Part shown: in pieces, positions 1 to 9,129 of the stretch
Numbering within the stretch: position 1 is the first letter of the stretch
How the letters are laid out: the number at the start of each line of letters is the position of its first letter
Source: Magicicada septendecula
Lineage: Eukaryota > Arthropoda > Insecta > Hemiptera > Cicadidae
NCBI GenBank assembly: GCA_034769895.1
Contig: CM068367.1
Coordinates: 708,506,885 to 708,570,884, forward strand
DNA length: 64,000 nucleotides
Reading direction: 5' to 3'
Made by a program: the position numbers and the translations under genes
The notes under the pieces: generated by a model
What the model was told of the DNA's origin: nothing
Seen by the model: only the letters and a program-made list of their open reading frames with translations
Database searches by the model: none

Positions 1-570
1 TTTTAGTCTTCATGTCATGAATACAAAATACATTAAGCCAAAGCTGGCGCATGTAAAACACCTCCTGTACAGGTATGTTTGGAAGTGGTAAATTTTGCAT
101 AAAGTCAAAACAAAGCACCACTGTATCTTCATCAGTGTTGTTAATCATCTCCTTTTGTTTTATGTAAAACTTCTTGGGCTGCGCTTGTGAACGATTTGTT
201 CAGCTGCAACGCTGCGCTTTACATTGTCGCTTAGCCAAGGGTCTCTTAGTTTGGATTTGAAATTCTCACATTGGTTGCAAACATCAACTTGCGGCCGCCC
301 GAATGATAGATTGAAGTTTTCCTTAAAGTAACTAAAATAAAAACTATATTTTACTTTATCTCTCAACTCAGGGTGGTCGGTTTGGAACATTTCATACATT
401 TTTGAGATATTTAGCTGTGCATCCAAATATTGTTTTTTCCTAGAACCATAATGTGTTTCTCTTACCTCAAATTTAGAAATGTGTTCATGGATAAGGACAC
501 ATATATTGCCATCAATCGCATTTCCACTACGATTTTTGCCTCTCATATCGACAGGTGTTCTATTCTGCAA
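1..570 (-). pseudogene. Transposase-like core, copy 1: cut by window start and frameshifted
   Basis: Only the N-terminal part of the core lies in the window; the rest is off the left edge. A net one-base loss near 174-182 (TTGGGCTGCGC where other copies read TTGGCTCTGCGC) breaks the frame after about residue 129, so the DDE-like region is out of frame. The CxxC reads CNQC instead of CSQC. The domain description is under copy 5 (14514-15875). Confidence 0.8.
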
Positions 571-1067
571 TAATAGGATACATAACCTTGCAACTCGATC
601 TCAAGAAACTCTGTGTATTTGTAAAAAGACATTTTGCAAACTGGAGTAAACTCGCCATTGATTTTAACATTATATACAAAAGATTTACTTTTTGTCTGTG
701 GGATTTGAGTTGAAAATGAAGCAGCACTACAATCATCATTATCTGAGTTTTTATTATTTCTACGCTTAACTTCCCTAGCTTCTATCAATGTTTGCAAATG
801 TAAATCTTGTTGGTTTTTAGTTTCTAACGAATAGAATTTGTTCCAGATCGCACTTTTCGTTTCGTTATCAATAGACAAACTGCATTTTCGAGGGCAGTTC
901 CAAACAAACTCATCAGGAATAGATTTACCAGAAACAAGGTTACCTTTGTAGTTTGTGTACTCTTCACCTTTCACTCTTGCTTTCCTTATGACATTACGTT
1001 TATATGTATCTTCATTTACAACACCTTGTTTTCTTTTTTGCTTCAGGTTCATCATCAGAACTTCCAC
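543..1067 (-). pseudogene. N-terminal piece of the transposase-like gene, copy 1 (174 codons)
   Basis: This is a basic, DNA-binding-like N-terminus. Residues 22-42 are rich in Lys/Arg with a GEEYTNYKG segment. Residues 54-62 form a Cys cluster, here VWNCPRKC (C58, C62), where copies 9-17 have VCNCPRKC. Residues 69-105 are a charged, probably helical stretch, and V143-C144-K145 starts the last conserved block. The frame opens at GTG; the first in-frame ATG is codon 5. It overlaps the core by 28 bases in another frame. An A4 run (plus-strand T4 at 632-635) replaces the A5 of copies 12 and 14-17, so the last ~29 residues are probably out-of-frame sequence. The TGA shared by all copies lies at 603-601. 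This is best read as the first third of a broken single gene. Confidence 0.7.
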
Positions 1068-3059
1068 TGTGCATTTTTTAAAATGAAATAATCATAACAC
1101 ACTAAGTGAAACCACTAAATAATAATATTAACCTCAAAAACTGTAGTATTATTCAATCTCTCACAAACACTGTATGGTTTGTGGAAAACAAAGCATTAAA
1201 AACAGGTGATTAAAAACAGGCTAAAACAATAATCAGCAGGGTTGCCACAAGACGAACTTGAAATTTACTGCAGAAAGCCGCCATGTGATTTCGCTTGACG
1301 GGTTTCTGCACTAAACAGAAATTTCAAAATAAAATATCACCCATTGGGAGGCTTGACAGTTGACGGGTTTCTGCATAAAACCGTGTGTTTACAGTAGGCC
1401 ATTCAGAATCTATTCATATCCCATTTTCGATAAAAATGTCAGTTGACGGGTTTCTGAAATAAACGATTCAATTTTAAAAGGAAGTGATCTCACCCAACGG
1501 TTTTCATACATTTCTCGAGTATCTAATGAAAATCTATTTTTTATTTGCCCCACGTTATTAGCGTCATTTGTAACGTCTCGCGAGTAATTTGTGATTCACG
1601 TCTATTTGATACTCTTCGAAACTCTCGCCTAATTAATAGTTACAAAGTTTTTATCTGTTGGTGTTATATGCCTTCAAAATCGAGTGTGTGTGATTATGAA
1701 AGAATCTTGAATGATTTTCTTCAATTTGTTTGTATTAAATCAATACCATTGTTTGGGAATAGGTAGGAGAGAGAGTAAAGAGAGTCAAAGAGAATTACTC
1801 ACTTTGTATACAATCGAGTATTTTAAATTTTTTCCGCTCGTGGCATCAGCTGTTTTCTCCTTTTACGAACCCATTTGAGGTTAAATTACTGTTGTAGTAC
1901 GTAATAATTTCTTGATGACCGGACTGATTCCCTTTCTCTTCTCGATTTTTCATATTACCTGTAACCAACTACCATCTACTAGAAATAATACACATTTTAT
2001 TATTTAAACGCAAGGCATTCCTTGAATTTATTTAATATTTACGGATCACTATGGTCTCTAAAACATGAATTGACAATCGATTACTTCACAAATCACAGCG
2101 TTACTTCGATCTTAAGTTTACTAACATATAGCACATAACAAATGTTTTTTATTACAGTTTTAATAAAGGAAAGGAATAATTAATTAATTTCCCAGGGTTA
2201 TTTAAGGTTCTTTGAACTTTGAGGAAGTCAGAAATGCATATGGGTCTGTATCAAACTTTACATTAATTATTTAAAATTTGTACATTCTGTATCATTCAGT
2301 TGATTTTTTGACCGCTAGAGCGCAAACTACGTTTCTTCACTGACAAAACGAGCGCTAAAATTAATGGCGTCTGTAATGTTATTAGCAAAGCAACATTTTT
2401 CTGTTTTTTGGTTAATTAAAATAAAGTTTATGTTCACCTTGTTTTCAGATGGATTTAAAGAGATGGTGCTGTTTCTAGTGTTCTAGATTGATAGTTGAGG
2501 TGTAATTGAATCGTTTATTTCAGGAACCCGCCAAGAACACTTTTTCAAACTTTCGGAAAACAAAAAAGAAATTTTCTACTTTAATATTACTGTAGATTTT
2601 TGCCTAGAAAAAATTTACAGTGTTTCTCAATATCTCCTAAAAACAAATAATGCTTGTATTTTATTTTTGAAATTATACTCTTCATAAAAAATTTATAAAA
2701 ATTTTGTATTTGACGGGTTTCTGCAATAAAATAACTTTTTTCTAAAAAAAATTTATTTTTTTAGTAAAATTATGACTTTTTAAACAGCAGTGGGTTTAAG
2801 TATAAAGTGCACATTATACTTTATACTTAAATTTATTAAATATCAAAGAGAAAAAAATTAAACAATCAGTTTGGTCTTAAACAAAGAGCAAAAACTAAAG
2901 AGAGAATCAAAATGTTTGTGCTTAAATTCTATTAAACTTAAAATCACTATCAACAGTAGAGCATCAAAAACTACCGTCTATTCATAACTAAAACAAAAAG
3001 CAGAACAATATAGGCCTACTTATTTGTGTGTTCAATCTACTCATCCTCATACACCCTGC
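1068..3059. repeat. Spacer 1 between gene copies 1 and 2
   Basis: Motifs TTGACGGGTTTCTG start at 1295, 1360, 1443 and 2710. Right inverted-repeat arm 1443-1473; left arm of the next unit 2504-2534. Hairpin B 2795-2831; minus-strand AATAAA 2832-2837. It has the long haplotype with a repeated ATTAAAAACAGG near 1195-1225. No convincing gene is seen from 1475 to 2500. Confidence 0.85.
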
Positions 3060-4373
3060 CTACGTTACAGTCAGCTTCTGTTGTAGGCCACTGGAGGATG
3101 TCGTTGTAAAATCTTCATACCCTGTAGTGTACTTAGCCAACTTCTTCAGGTCATTGATTTTCTTGATATTGATGGGAAGCTTTCCAGATGGACATGCCAG
3201 CACTGTAGGGAGCTCCGGAACAGTACTATATTTTTTCAGTGTGAACGTTGAGAAGGCGAAACCGTCGATAAAGTGCTTAACAACCACTTTTCCTTGGTCA
3301 GCTTTGTTGTAATAAAATTCTTTGTATGTGGACATTTTAAAAGAAATCTTGTCTTCCCTTTGAATTCCCCTTCCACAAGTTTCATCTGAGTTTAAAATCC
3401 TCTTGTAAAACTGAGGCCACCAAGTATTAAAACTATAGATCATCTCGCTTGTTACTTGGTGAACAGTAAAGCGCCCTGTTTTACTTGATTTAAGAATCAT
3501 CTCAGCATACTGATTTGGTGTGTAAACTCTAATTACTCTTCGAACAAGACGTTTAATACACCCAAAATCACGATCACAGGGTAAAAATGAGTGTCCCCTG
3601 ACTTGGAAGTAGTGACGAACAGTCTCGAAAATTCCCCTATCACAAAGATTCATTAGGAATCGCAGAATACAATGATTTTTGTTTTGCCCTGAAGGGCCAT
3701 CACTGAAGGGAACCATATGCTTAGTTCTACTAGGAACTTCAGATTTCAAATAGTGCAATAACATCGAGCAAACCTCCTCTGGGGATTTATTGGCCTCGCC
3801 TTTGTGATATATATAAATTTTTGCCTTGTTAGTCTTCATGTCATGAATACAAAATACATTAAGCCAAAGCTGGCGCATGTAAAACACCTCCTGTACAGGT
3901 ATGTTTGGAAGTGGTAAATTTTGCATAAAGTCAAAACAAAGCACCACTGTATCTTCATCAGTGTTGTTAATCATCTCCTTTTGTTTTATGTAAAACTTCT
4001 TGGCTCTGCGCTTGTGAACGATTTGTTCAGCTGCAACGCTGCGCTGTACATTGTCGCTTAGCCAAGGGTCTCTTAGTTTGGATTTGAAATTCTCACATTG
4101 GCTGCAAACATCAACTTGCGGCCGCCCGAATGATAGATTGAAGTTTTCCTTAAAGTAACTAAAATAAAAACTATATTTTACTTTATCTCTCAACTCAGGG
4201 TGGTCGGTTTGGAACATTTCATACATTTTTGAGATATTTAGCTGTGCATCCAAATATTGTTTTTTCCTAGAACCATAATGTGTTTCTCTTACCAAAAATT
4301 TAGAAATGTGTTCATGGATAAGGACACATATATTGCCATCAATCGCATTTCCACTACGATTTTTGCCTCTCAT
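3060..4373 (-). CDS. Transposase-like core, copy 2, altered C-terminus
   Basis: The core is open from the ATG (residue 9 of the 453-codon frame) and keeps CxxC and all acidic candidates. Loss of one A in the run at 3108-3111 replaces the usual last 23 residues with TTTSSSGLQQKLTVT, as in copies 3 and 4. Lineage markers shared with copies 3-4 are K118Q, L228M, N289I and V335L. Private changes are E35L and T381A. Upstream the TTG codon is gone (TTATTTCAG instead of TTATTGCAG) without closing the frame. Confidence 0.7.
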   Translation of the reverse strand: MRGKNRSGNAIDGNICVLIHEHISKFLVRETHYGSRKKQYLDAQLNISKMYEMFQTDHPELRDKVKYSFYFSYFKENFNLSFGRPQVDVCSQCENFKSKLRDPWLSDNVQRSVAAEQIVHKRRAKKFYIKQKEMINNTDEDTVVLCFDFMQNLPLPNIPVQEVFYMRQLWLNVFCIHDMKTNKAKIYIYHKGEANKSPEEVCSMLLHYLKSEVPSRTKHMVPFSDGPSGQNKNHCILRFLMNLCDRGIFETVRHYFQVRGHSFLPCDRDFGCIKRLVRRVIRVYTPNQYAEMILKSSKTGRFTVHQVTSEMIYSFNTWWPQFYKRILNSDETCGRGIQREDKISFKMSTYKEFYYNKADQGKVVVKHFIDGFAFSTFTLKKYSTVPELPTVLACPSGKLPINIKKINDLKKLAKYTTGYEDFTTTSSSGLQQKLTVT

Positions 4374-4894
4374 ATCGACAGGTGTTCTATTCTGAAATAA
4401 TAGGATACATAACCTTGCAACTCGATCTCAAGAAACTCTGTGTATTTGTAAAAAGACATTTTGCAAACTGGAGTAAACTCGCCATTGATTTTAACATTAT
4501 ATACAAAAGATATACTTTTTGTCTGTGGGATTTGAGTTGAAAATGAAGCAGCACTACAATCATCATTATCTGAGTTTTTATTCTTTCTACGCTTAACTTC
4601 CCTAGCTTCTATCAATGTTTGCAAATGTAAATCTTGTTGGTTTTTAGTTTCTAACGAATAGAATTTGTTCCAGATCGCACTTTTCGTTTCGTTATCAATA
4701 GACAAACTGCATTTTCGAGGGCAGTTCCAAACAAGCTCATCAGGAATAGATTTACCAGAAACAAGGTTACCTTTGTAGTTTGTGTACTCTTCACCTTTCA
4801 CTCTTGCTTTCCTTATGACATTACGTTTATATGTATCTTCATTTACAACACCTTGTTTTCTTTTTTGCTTCAGGTTCATCATCAGAACTTCCAC
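4370..4894 (-). pseudogene. N-terminal piece, copy 2 (174 codons)
   Basis: A4-type piece overlapping the core frame. It has W56 in place of the Cys seen in copies 9-17. Private changes are K128I (TKSIS) and C167F near the end. The shared TGA triplet lies out of frame at 4430-4428. Confidence 0.7.
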
Positions 4895-6331
4895 TGTGCA
4901 TTTTTTAAAATGAAATAATCATAACACACTAAGTGAAACCACTAAATAATAATATTAACCTCAAAAACTGTAGTATTACTCAATCTCTCACAACAACTGT
5001 ATGGTTTGTGGAAAACAAAGCATTAAAAACAGGTGATTAAAAACAGGCTAAAACAATAATCAGCAGGGTTGCCACAAGACGAACTTGAAATTTACTGCAG
5101 AAAGCCGCCATGTGATTTCGCTTGACGGGTTTCTGCACTAAACAGAAATTTCAAAATAAAATATCACCCATTGGGAGGCTTGACAGTTGACGGGTTTCTG
5201 CATAAAACCGTGTGTTTACAGTAGGCCATTCAGAATCTATTCATATCCCATTTTCGATAAAAATGTCAGTTGACGGGTTTCTGAAATAAACGATTCAATT
5301 TTAAAAGGAAGTGATCTCACCCAACGGTTTTCATACATTTCTCGAGTATCTAATGAAAATCTATTTTTTATTTGCCCCACGTTATTAGCGTCATTTGTAA
5401 CGTCTCGCGAGTAATTTGTGATTCACGTCTATTTGATACTCTTCGAAACTCTCGCCTAATTAATAGTTACAAAGTTTTTATCTGTTGGTGTTATATGCCT
5501 TCAAAATCGAGTGTGTGTGATTATGAAAGAATCTTGAATGAATTTCTTCAATTTGTTTGTATTAAATCAATACCATTGTTTGGGAATAGGTAGGAGAGAG
5601 AGTAAAGAGAGTCAAAGAGAATTACTCACTTTGTATACAATCGAGTATTTTAAATTTTTTCCGCTCGTGGCATCAGCTGTTTTCTCCTTTTACGAACCCA
5701 TTTGAGGTTAAATTACTGTTGTAGTACGTAATAATTTCTTGATGACCGGACTGATTCCCTTTCTCTTCTCGATTTTTCATATTACCTGTAACCAACTACC
5801 ATCTACTAGAAATAATACACATTTTATTATTTAAACGCAAGGCATTCCTTGAATTTATTTAATATTTACGGATCACTATGGTCTCCAAAACATGAATTGA
5901 CAATCGATTACTTCACAAATCACAGCGTTACTTCGATCTTAAGTTTACTAACATATAGCACATAACAAATGTTTTTTATTACATTTTAAATAAGAAAAAG
6001 AAATAATTAATTAATTTCCCAGGGTTATTTAAGGTTCTTTGAACTTTGAGGAAGTGAGAAATGCATATGGGTCTGTATCAATCTTTACATTAATTATTTT
6101 AAAATTTGTACATTCTGTATCATTCAGTTGTTTTTTGACCTCTAGAGCGCAAACTACGTTTCTTCACTGACAAAACGAGCGCTAAAATTAATGGCGTCTG
6201 TAATGTTATTAGCAAAGCAACATTTTTCTGTTTTTTGGTTAATTAAAATAAAGTTTATGTTCACCTTTTTTTTCAGATGGATTTAAAGAGATGGTGCTGT
6301 TTCTAGTGTTCTAGATTGATAGTTGAGGTGT

Positions 6332-6362
6332 AATTGAATCGTTTATTTCAGGAACCCGCCAA
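6332..6362. repeat. Left arm of 31-bp inverted repeat (reference unit)
   Basis: The arm starts AATTGAATCGTTTATTTC and ends GGAACCCGCCAA. Its reverse complement matches the arm at 9099-9129 with two mismatches over 31 bp. The two arms enclose the complete minus-strand gene (about 2.8 kb from 6332 to 9129), which is the arrangement of transposon terminal inverted repeats. The opposite choice, an element of about 1.09 kb lying between a right arm and the next unit's left arm, cannot be excluded. No target-site duplication is obvious in the flanking bases. Confidence 0.7.
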
Positions 6363-6538
6363 GAACACTTTTTCAAACTTTCGGAAAACAAAAAAGAAAC
6401 TTTCTACTTTTAATATTACTGTAGATTTTTGCCTAGAAAAAATATACAGTGTTTCTCAATATCTCCTAAAAACAAATAATGCTTGTATTTTATTTTTGAA
6501 ATTATACTCTTCATAAAAAATTTATAAAAATTTTGTAT

Positions 6539-6553
6539 TTGACGGGTTTCTGC
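6539..6553 (+). repeat. Motif 4, TTGACGGGTTTCTGC, on the 3' side of the gene (reference unit)
   Basis: This is the fourth direct copy of the motif, followed by AATAAAA. It lies about 180 bp inside the left inverted-repeat arm and about 330 bp beyond the core stop codon. The motif therefore occurs on both sides of the gene. In the last six spacers of the window the third G of GGG is replaced, giving TTGACGTGTTTCTGC. Confidence 0.7.
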
Positions 6554-6570
6554 AATAAAATAACTTTTTT

Positions 6571-6593
6571 CTAAAAAAAATTTATTTTTTTAG
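6571..6593. repeat. Hairpin A: 9-bp stem, AT-only apart from its closing pair
   Basis: CTAAAAAAA (6571-6579) pairs perfectly with TTTTTTTAG (6585-6593) around a 5-base loop. The T run varies between 7 and 8 bases among units. It sits 3' of the gene on the minus strand, beyond hairpin B. The function is unknown; it may be incidental to AT-rich sequence. Confidence 0.5.
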
Positions 6594-6623
6594 TAAAATT
6601 ATGACTTTTTAAACAGCAGTGGG

Positions 6624-6660
6624 TTTAAGTATAAAGTGCACATTATACTTTATACTTAAA
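6624..6660. repeat. Hairpin B: perfect 14-bp stem with 9-base loop
   Basis: TTTAAGTATAAAGT (6624-6637) is the exact reverse complement of ACTTTATACTTAAA (6647-6660). The loop is GCACATTAT. The stem is intact in nearly all units; single mismatches occur at 37241-37277 and 44893-44929. It directly abuts the minus-strand AATAAA, so it would lie in or just after the 3' end of a transcript of the gene. Confidence 0.75.
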
Positions 6661-6666
6661 TTTATT
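6661..6666 (-). promoter_or_regulatory. Candidate polyadenylation signal AATAAA for the minus-strand gene
   Basis: The plus strand reads TTTATT, which is AATAAA on the gene strand, about 200 bases beyond the core stop codon. It is retained at the same place in the other complete units (2832, 10490, 14309, 18139, 21966, 25794, 29624, 33452, 37278, 41104, 44930, 48756, 52586, 56416, 60240). AATAAA is common by chance in AT-rich DNA, so its use is unproven. Confidence 0.45.
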
Positions 6667-6888
6667 AAATATCAAAGAGAAAAAAATTAAACAATCAGTT
6701 TGGTCTTAAACAAAGAGCAAAAACTAAAGAGAGAATCAAAATGTTTGTGCTTAAATTCTATTAAACTTAAAATCACTATCAACAGTAGGGCATCAAAAAC
6801 TACCGTCTATTCATAACTAAAACAAAAAGCAGAACAATATAGGCCTACTTATTTGTGTGTTCAATCTACTCATCCTCATACACCCTGC

Positions 6889-8226
6889 CTATGTTACAGT
6901 CAGCTTCTGTTGTAGGCCACTGGAGGATGTCGTTGTAAAATCTTCATACCCTGTAGTGTACTTAGCCAACTTCTTCAGGTCATTGATTTTCTTGATATTG
7001 ATGGGAAGCTTTCCAGATGGACATGCCAGCACTGTAGGGAGCTCCGGAACAGTACTATATTTTTTCAGTGTGAACGTTGAGAAGGTGAAACCGTCGATAA
7101 AGTGCTTAACAACCACTTTTCCTTGGTCAGCTTTGTTGTAATAAAATTCTTTGTATGTGGACATTTTAAAAGAAATCTTGTCTTCCCTTTGAATTCCCCT
7201 TCCACAAGTTTCATCTGAGTTTAAAATCCTCTTGTAAAACTGAGGCCACCAAGTATTAAAACTATAGATCATCTCGCTTGTTACTTGGTGAACAGTAAAG
7301 CGCCCTGTTTTACTTGATTTAAGAATCATCTCAGCATACTGATTTGGTGTGTAAACTCTAATTACTCTTCGAACAAGACGTTTAATACACCCAAAATCAC
7401 GATCACAGGGTAAAAATGAGTGTCCCCTGACTTGGAAGTAGTGACGAACAGTCTCGAAAATTCCCCTATCACAAAGATTCATTAGGAATCGCAGAATACA
7501 ATGATTTTTGTTTTGCCCTGAAGGGCCATCACTGAAGGGAACCATATGCTTAGTTCTACTAGGTACTTCAGATTTCAAATAGTGCAATAACATCGAGCAA
7601 ACCTCCTCTGGGGATTTATTGGCCTCGCCTTTGTGATATATATAAATTTTTGCCTTGTTAGTCTTCATGTCATGAATACAAAATACATTAAGCCAAAGCT
7701 GGCGCATGTAAAACACCTCCTGTACAGGTATGTTTGGAAGTGGTAAATTTTGCATAAAGTCAAAACAAAGCACCACTGTATCTTCATCAGTGTTGTTATA
7801 CATCTCATTTTGTTTTATGTAAAACTTCTTGGCTCTGCGCTTGTGAACGATTTGTTCAGCTGCAACGCTGCGCTGTACATTGTCGCTTAGCCAAGGGTCT
7901 CTTAGTTTGGATTTGAAATTCTCACATTGGCTGCAAACATCAACTTGCGGCCGCCCGAATGATAGATTGAAGTTTTCCTTAAAGTAACTAAAATAAAAAC
8001 TATATTTTACTTTATCTCTCAACTCAGGGTGGTCGGTTTGGAACATTTCATACATTTTTGAGATATTTAGCTGTGCATCCAAATATTGTTTTTTCCTAGA
8101 ACCATAATGTGTTTCTCTCACCTCAAATTTAGAAATGTGTTCATGGATAAGGACACATATATTGCCATCAATCGCATTTCCACTACGATTTTTGCCTCTC
8201 ATATCGACAGGTGTTCTATTCTGCAA
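6889..8226 (-). CDS. Transposase-like core, copy 3, altered C-terminus
   Basis: 445 codons from the TTG codon, 437 from the first ATG. It has the same C-terminal one-A loss as copy 2 (A4 at 6937-6940); the normal stop position would be 6866-6868. Private changes include K140N; I143Y is shared only with copy 4. Catalytic candidates D156, D233, D275 and D277 and the CSQC pair are intact. Confidence 0.7.
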   Translation of the reverse strand: MQNRTPVDMRGKNRSGNAIDGNICVLIHEHISKFEVRETHYGSRKKQYLDAQLNISKMYEMFQTDHPELRDKVKYSFYFSYFKENFNLSFGRPQVDVCSQCENFKSKLRDPWLSDNVQRSVAAEQIVHKRRAKKFYIKQNEMYNNTDEDTVVLCFDFMQNLPLPNIPVQEVFYMRQLWLNVFCIHDMKTNKAKIYIYHKGEANKSPEEVCSMLLHYLKSEVPSRTKHMVPFSDGPSGQNKNHCILRFLMNLCDRGIFETVRHYFQVRGHSFLPCDRDFGCIKRLVRRVIRVYTPNQYAEMILKSSKTGRFTVHQVTSEMIYSFNTWWPQFYKRILNSDETCGRGIQREDKISFKMSTYKEFYYNKADQGKVVVKHFIDGFTFSTFTLKKYSTVPELPTVLACPSGKLPINIKKINDLKKLAKYTTGYEDFTTTSSSGLQQKLTVT

Positions 8227-8723
8227 TAATAGGATACATAACCTTGCAACTCGATCTCAAGAAACTCTGTGTATTTGTAAAAAGACATTTTGCAAACTGG
8301 AGTAAACTCGCCATTGATTTTAACATTATATACAAAAGATTTACTTTTTGTCTGTGGGATTTGAGTTGAAAATGAAGCAGCACTACAATCATCATTATCT
8401 GAGTTTTTATTCTTTCTACGCTTAACTTCCCTAGCTTCTATCAATGTTTGCAAATGTAAATCTTGTTGGTTTTTAGTTTCTAACGAATAGAATTTGTTCC
8501 AGATCGCACTTTTCGTTTCGTTATCAATATACAAACTGCATTTTCGAGGGCAGTTCCAAACAAGCTCATCAGGAATAGATTTACCAGAAACAAGGTTACC
8601 TTTGTAGTTTGTGTACTCTTCACCTTTCACTCTTGCTTTCCTTATGACATTACGTTTAAATGTATCTTCATTTACAACACCTTGTTTTCTTTTTTGCTTC
8701 AGGTTCATCATCAGAACTTCCAC
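8199..8723 (-). pseudogene. N-terminal piece, copy 3 (174 codons)
   Basis: A4 type. Markers Y22F (TFKRN) and S65Y (SLYID) are shared exactly with copy 4; S65Y extends to copy 5. The predicted protein is identical to that of copy 4, indicating very recent exchange or duplication. Confidence 0.7.
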
Positions 8724-8730
8724 TGTGCAT
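8668..8730 (-). other. Short ATG-started reading frame, possible original N-terminus of the transposase
   Basis: An ATG at 8730-8728 opens a 20-codon frame beginning MHSGSSDDEPEAKKK, then a TGA. The Ser/Asp/Glu-rich start followed by Lys fits the N-terminus of a DNA-binding protein. A one-base shift in the A6 run just after Glu-Ala would join it to the frame of the 174-codon piece at KRKQG. The equivalent ATG in copy 1 is at 1074-1072. Either this start was lost by frameshift, or translation starts at the later ATG (residues 5-6 of the 174-codon frame). Confidence 0.4.
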
Positions 8731-8924
8731 TTTTTAAATTGAAATAATCATAACACACTAAGTGAAACCACTAAATAATAATATTAACCTCAAAAACTGT
8801 AGTATTACTCAATCTCTCACAACAACTGTATGGTTTGTGGAAAACAAAGCATTAAAAACAGGTGATTAAAAACAGGCTAAAACAATAATCAGCAGGGTTG
8901 CCACAAGACGAACTTGAAATTTAC

Positions 8925-9113
8925 TGCAGAAAGCCGCCATGTGATTTCGCTTGACGGGTTTCTGCACTAAACAGAAATTTCAAAATAAAATATCACCCAT
9001 TGGGAGGCTTGACAGTTGACGGGTTTCTGCATAAAACCGTGTGTTTACAGTAGGCCATTCAGAATCTATTCATATCCCATTTTCGATAAAAATGTCACTT
9101 GACGGGTTTCTGA
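8925..9113 (+). repeat. Cluster of TTGACGGGTTTCTG motifs upstream of the gene (reference unit)
   Basis: Three direct copies start at 8951 (followed by CACTAAA), 9016 (followed by CATAAAA) and 9099 (followed by AAATAAA), so the shared pattern is TTGACGGGTTTCTG, then a few bases, then TAAA. A degenerate inverted copy, TGCAGAAAGCCGCCA, lies at 8925-8939, 11 bp before motif 1, making an imperfect inverted pair. The cluster lies 220 to 400 bp upstream of the minus-strand gene start. Clustered short repeats next to a terminus are typical of transposase-binding sites. That role is an inference. Confidence 0.7.
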
Positions 9114-9129
9114 AATAAACGATTCAATT
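9099..9129. repeat. Right arm of 31-bp inverted repeat, containing motif 3 (reference unit)
   Basis: The arm begins TTGACGGGTTTCTGAAATAA and ends CGATTCAATT. It is the inverted partner of 6332-6362 and also the third copy of the TTGACGGGTTTCTG motif. The equivalent arm in the other units starts at 1443, 5270, 12928, 16748, 20574, 24402, 28232, 32060, 35887, 39713, 43541, 47365, 51195, 55025, 58850 and 62675. Confidence 0.7.

Larger units (their letters stand above)
4895..6888. repeat. Spacer 2 between gene copies 2 and 3
   Basis: Motifs start at 5122, 5187, 5270 and 6539. Right arm 5270-5300; left arm 6332-6362. Hairpin B 6624-6660; AATAAA (minus) 6661-6666. Long haplotype of the ATTAAAAACAGG repeat. 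The CCGCTAGAGCGC element of other units reads CCTCTAGAGCGC here. No gene recognised. Confidence 0.85.

Noticed and set aside
1545..1766. Plus-strand 73-codon frame in the spacer (also at 5372, 35989 and others), with an internal ATG giving 32 codons
   Set aside because: It opens at TTG, carries no recognisable domain, and is frameshifted in copies 6-9 by an extra T. Its conservation is no better than that of the surrounding spacer.
1763..1795. GA-rich tract (AGGAGAGAGAGTAAAGAGAG) as a GAGA-factor site
   Set aside because: Short, imperfect and partly deleted in the last spacer; indistinguishable from simple-sequence drift.
3028..3312. Plus-strand frames of 61 to 94 codons opposite the core C-terminus, repeated in every unit
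   Set aside because: They lie antisense to the core, start at non-ATG codons or in odd places, and differ in length between units as a result of the single-base changes in the core. They are shadows.
6334..6516. Plus-strand 60-codon frame overlapping the left inverted-repeat arm
   Set aside because: No ATG start, AT-driven composition, broken in several right-hand units, and it overlaps the structural repeat.
8220..8350. Intron joining the two gene pieces (GTAAAT donor at about 8343, TTGCAG acceptor at 8223)
   Set aside because: Joining at these sites gives an immediate TAG, and the sequence between them reads as conserved protein (VCK block to RGK block) in the A5 copies. A one-frame gene with a stop explains it better.
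8925..9113. CRISPR-like array from the repeated TTGACGGGTTTCTG motif
   Set aside because: Only three direct copies at unequal spacing, no cas genes, and the context is a eukaryotic transposon.
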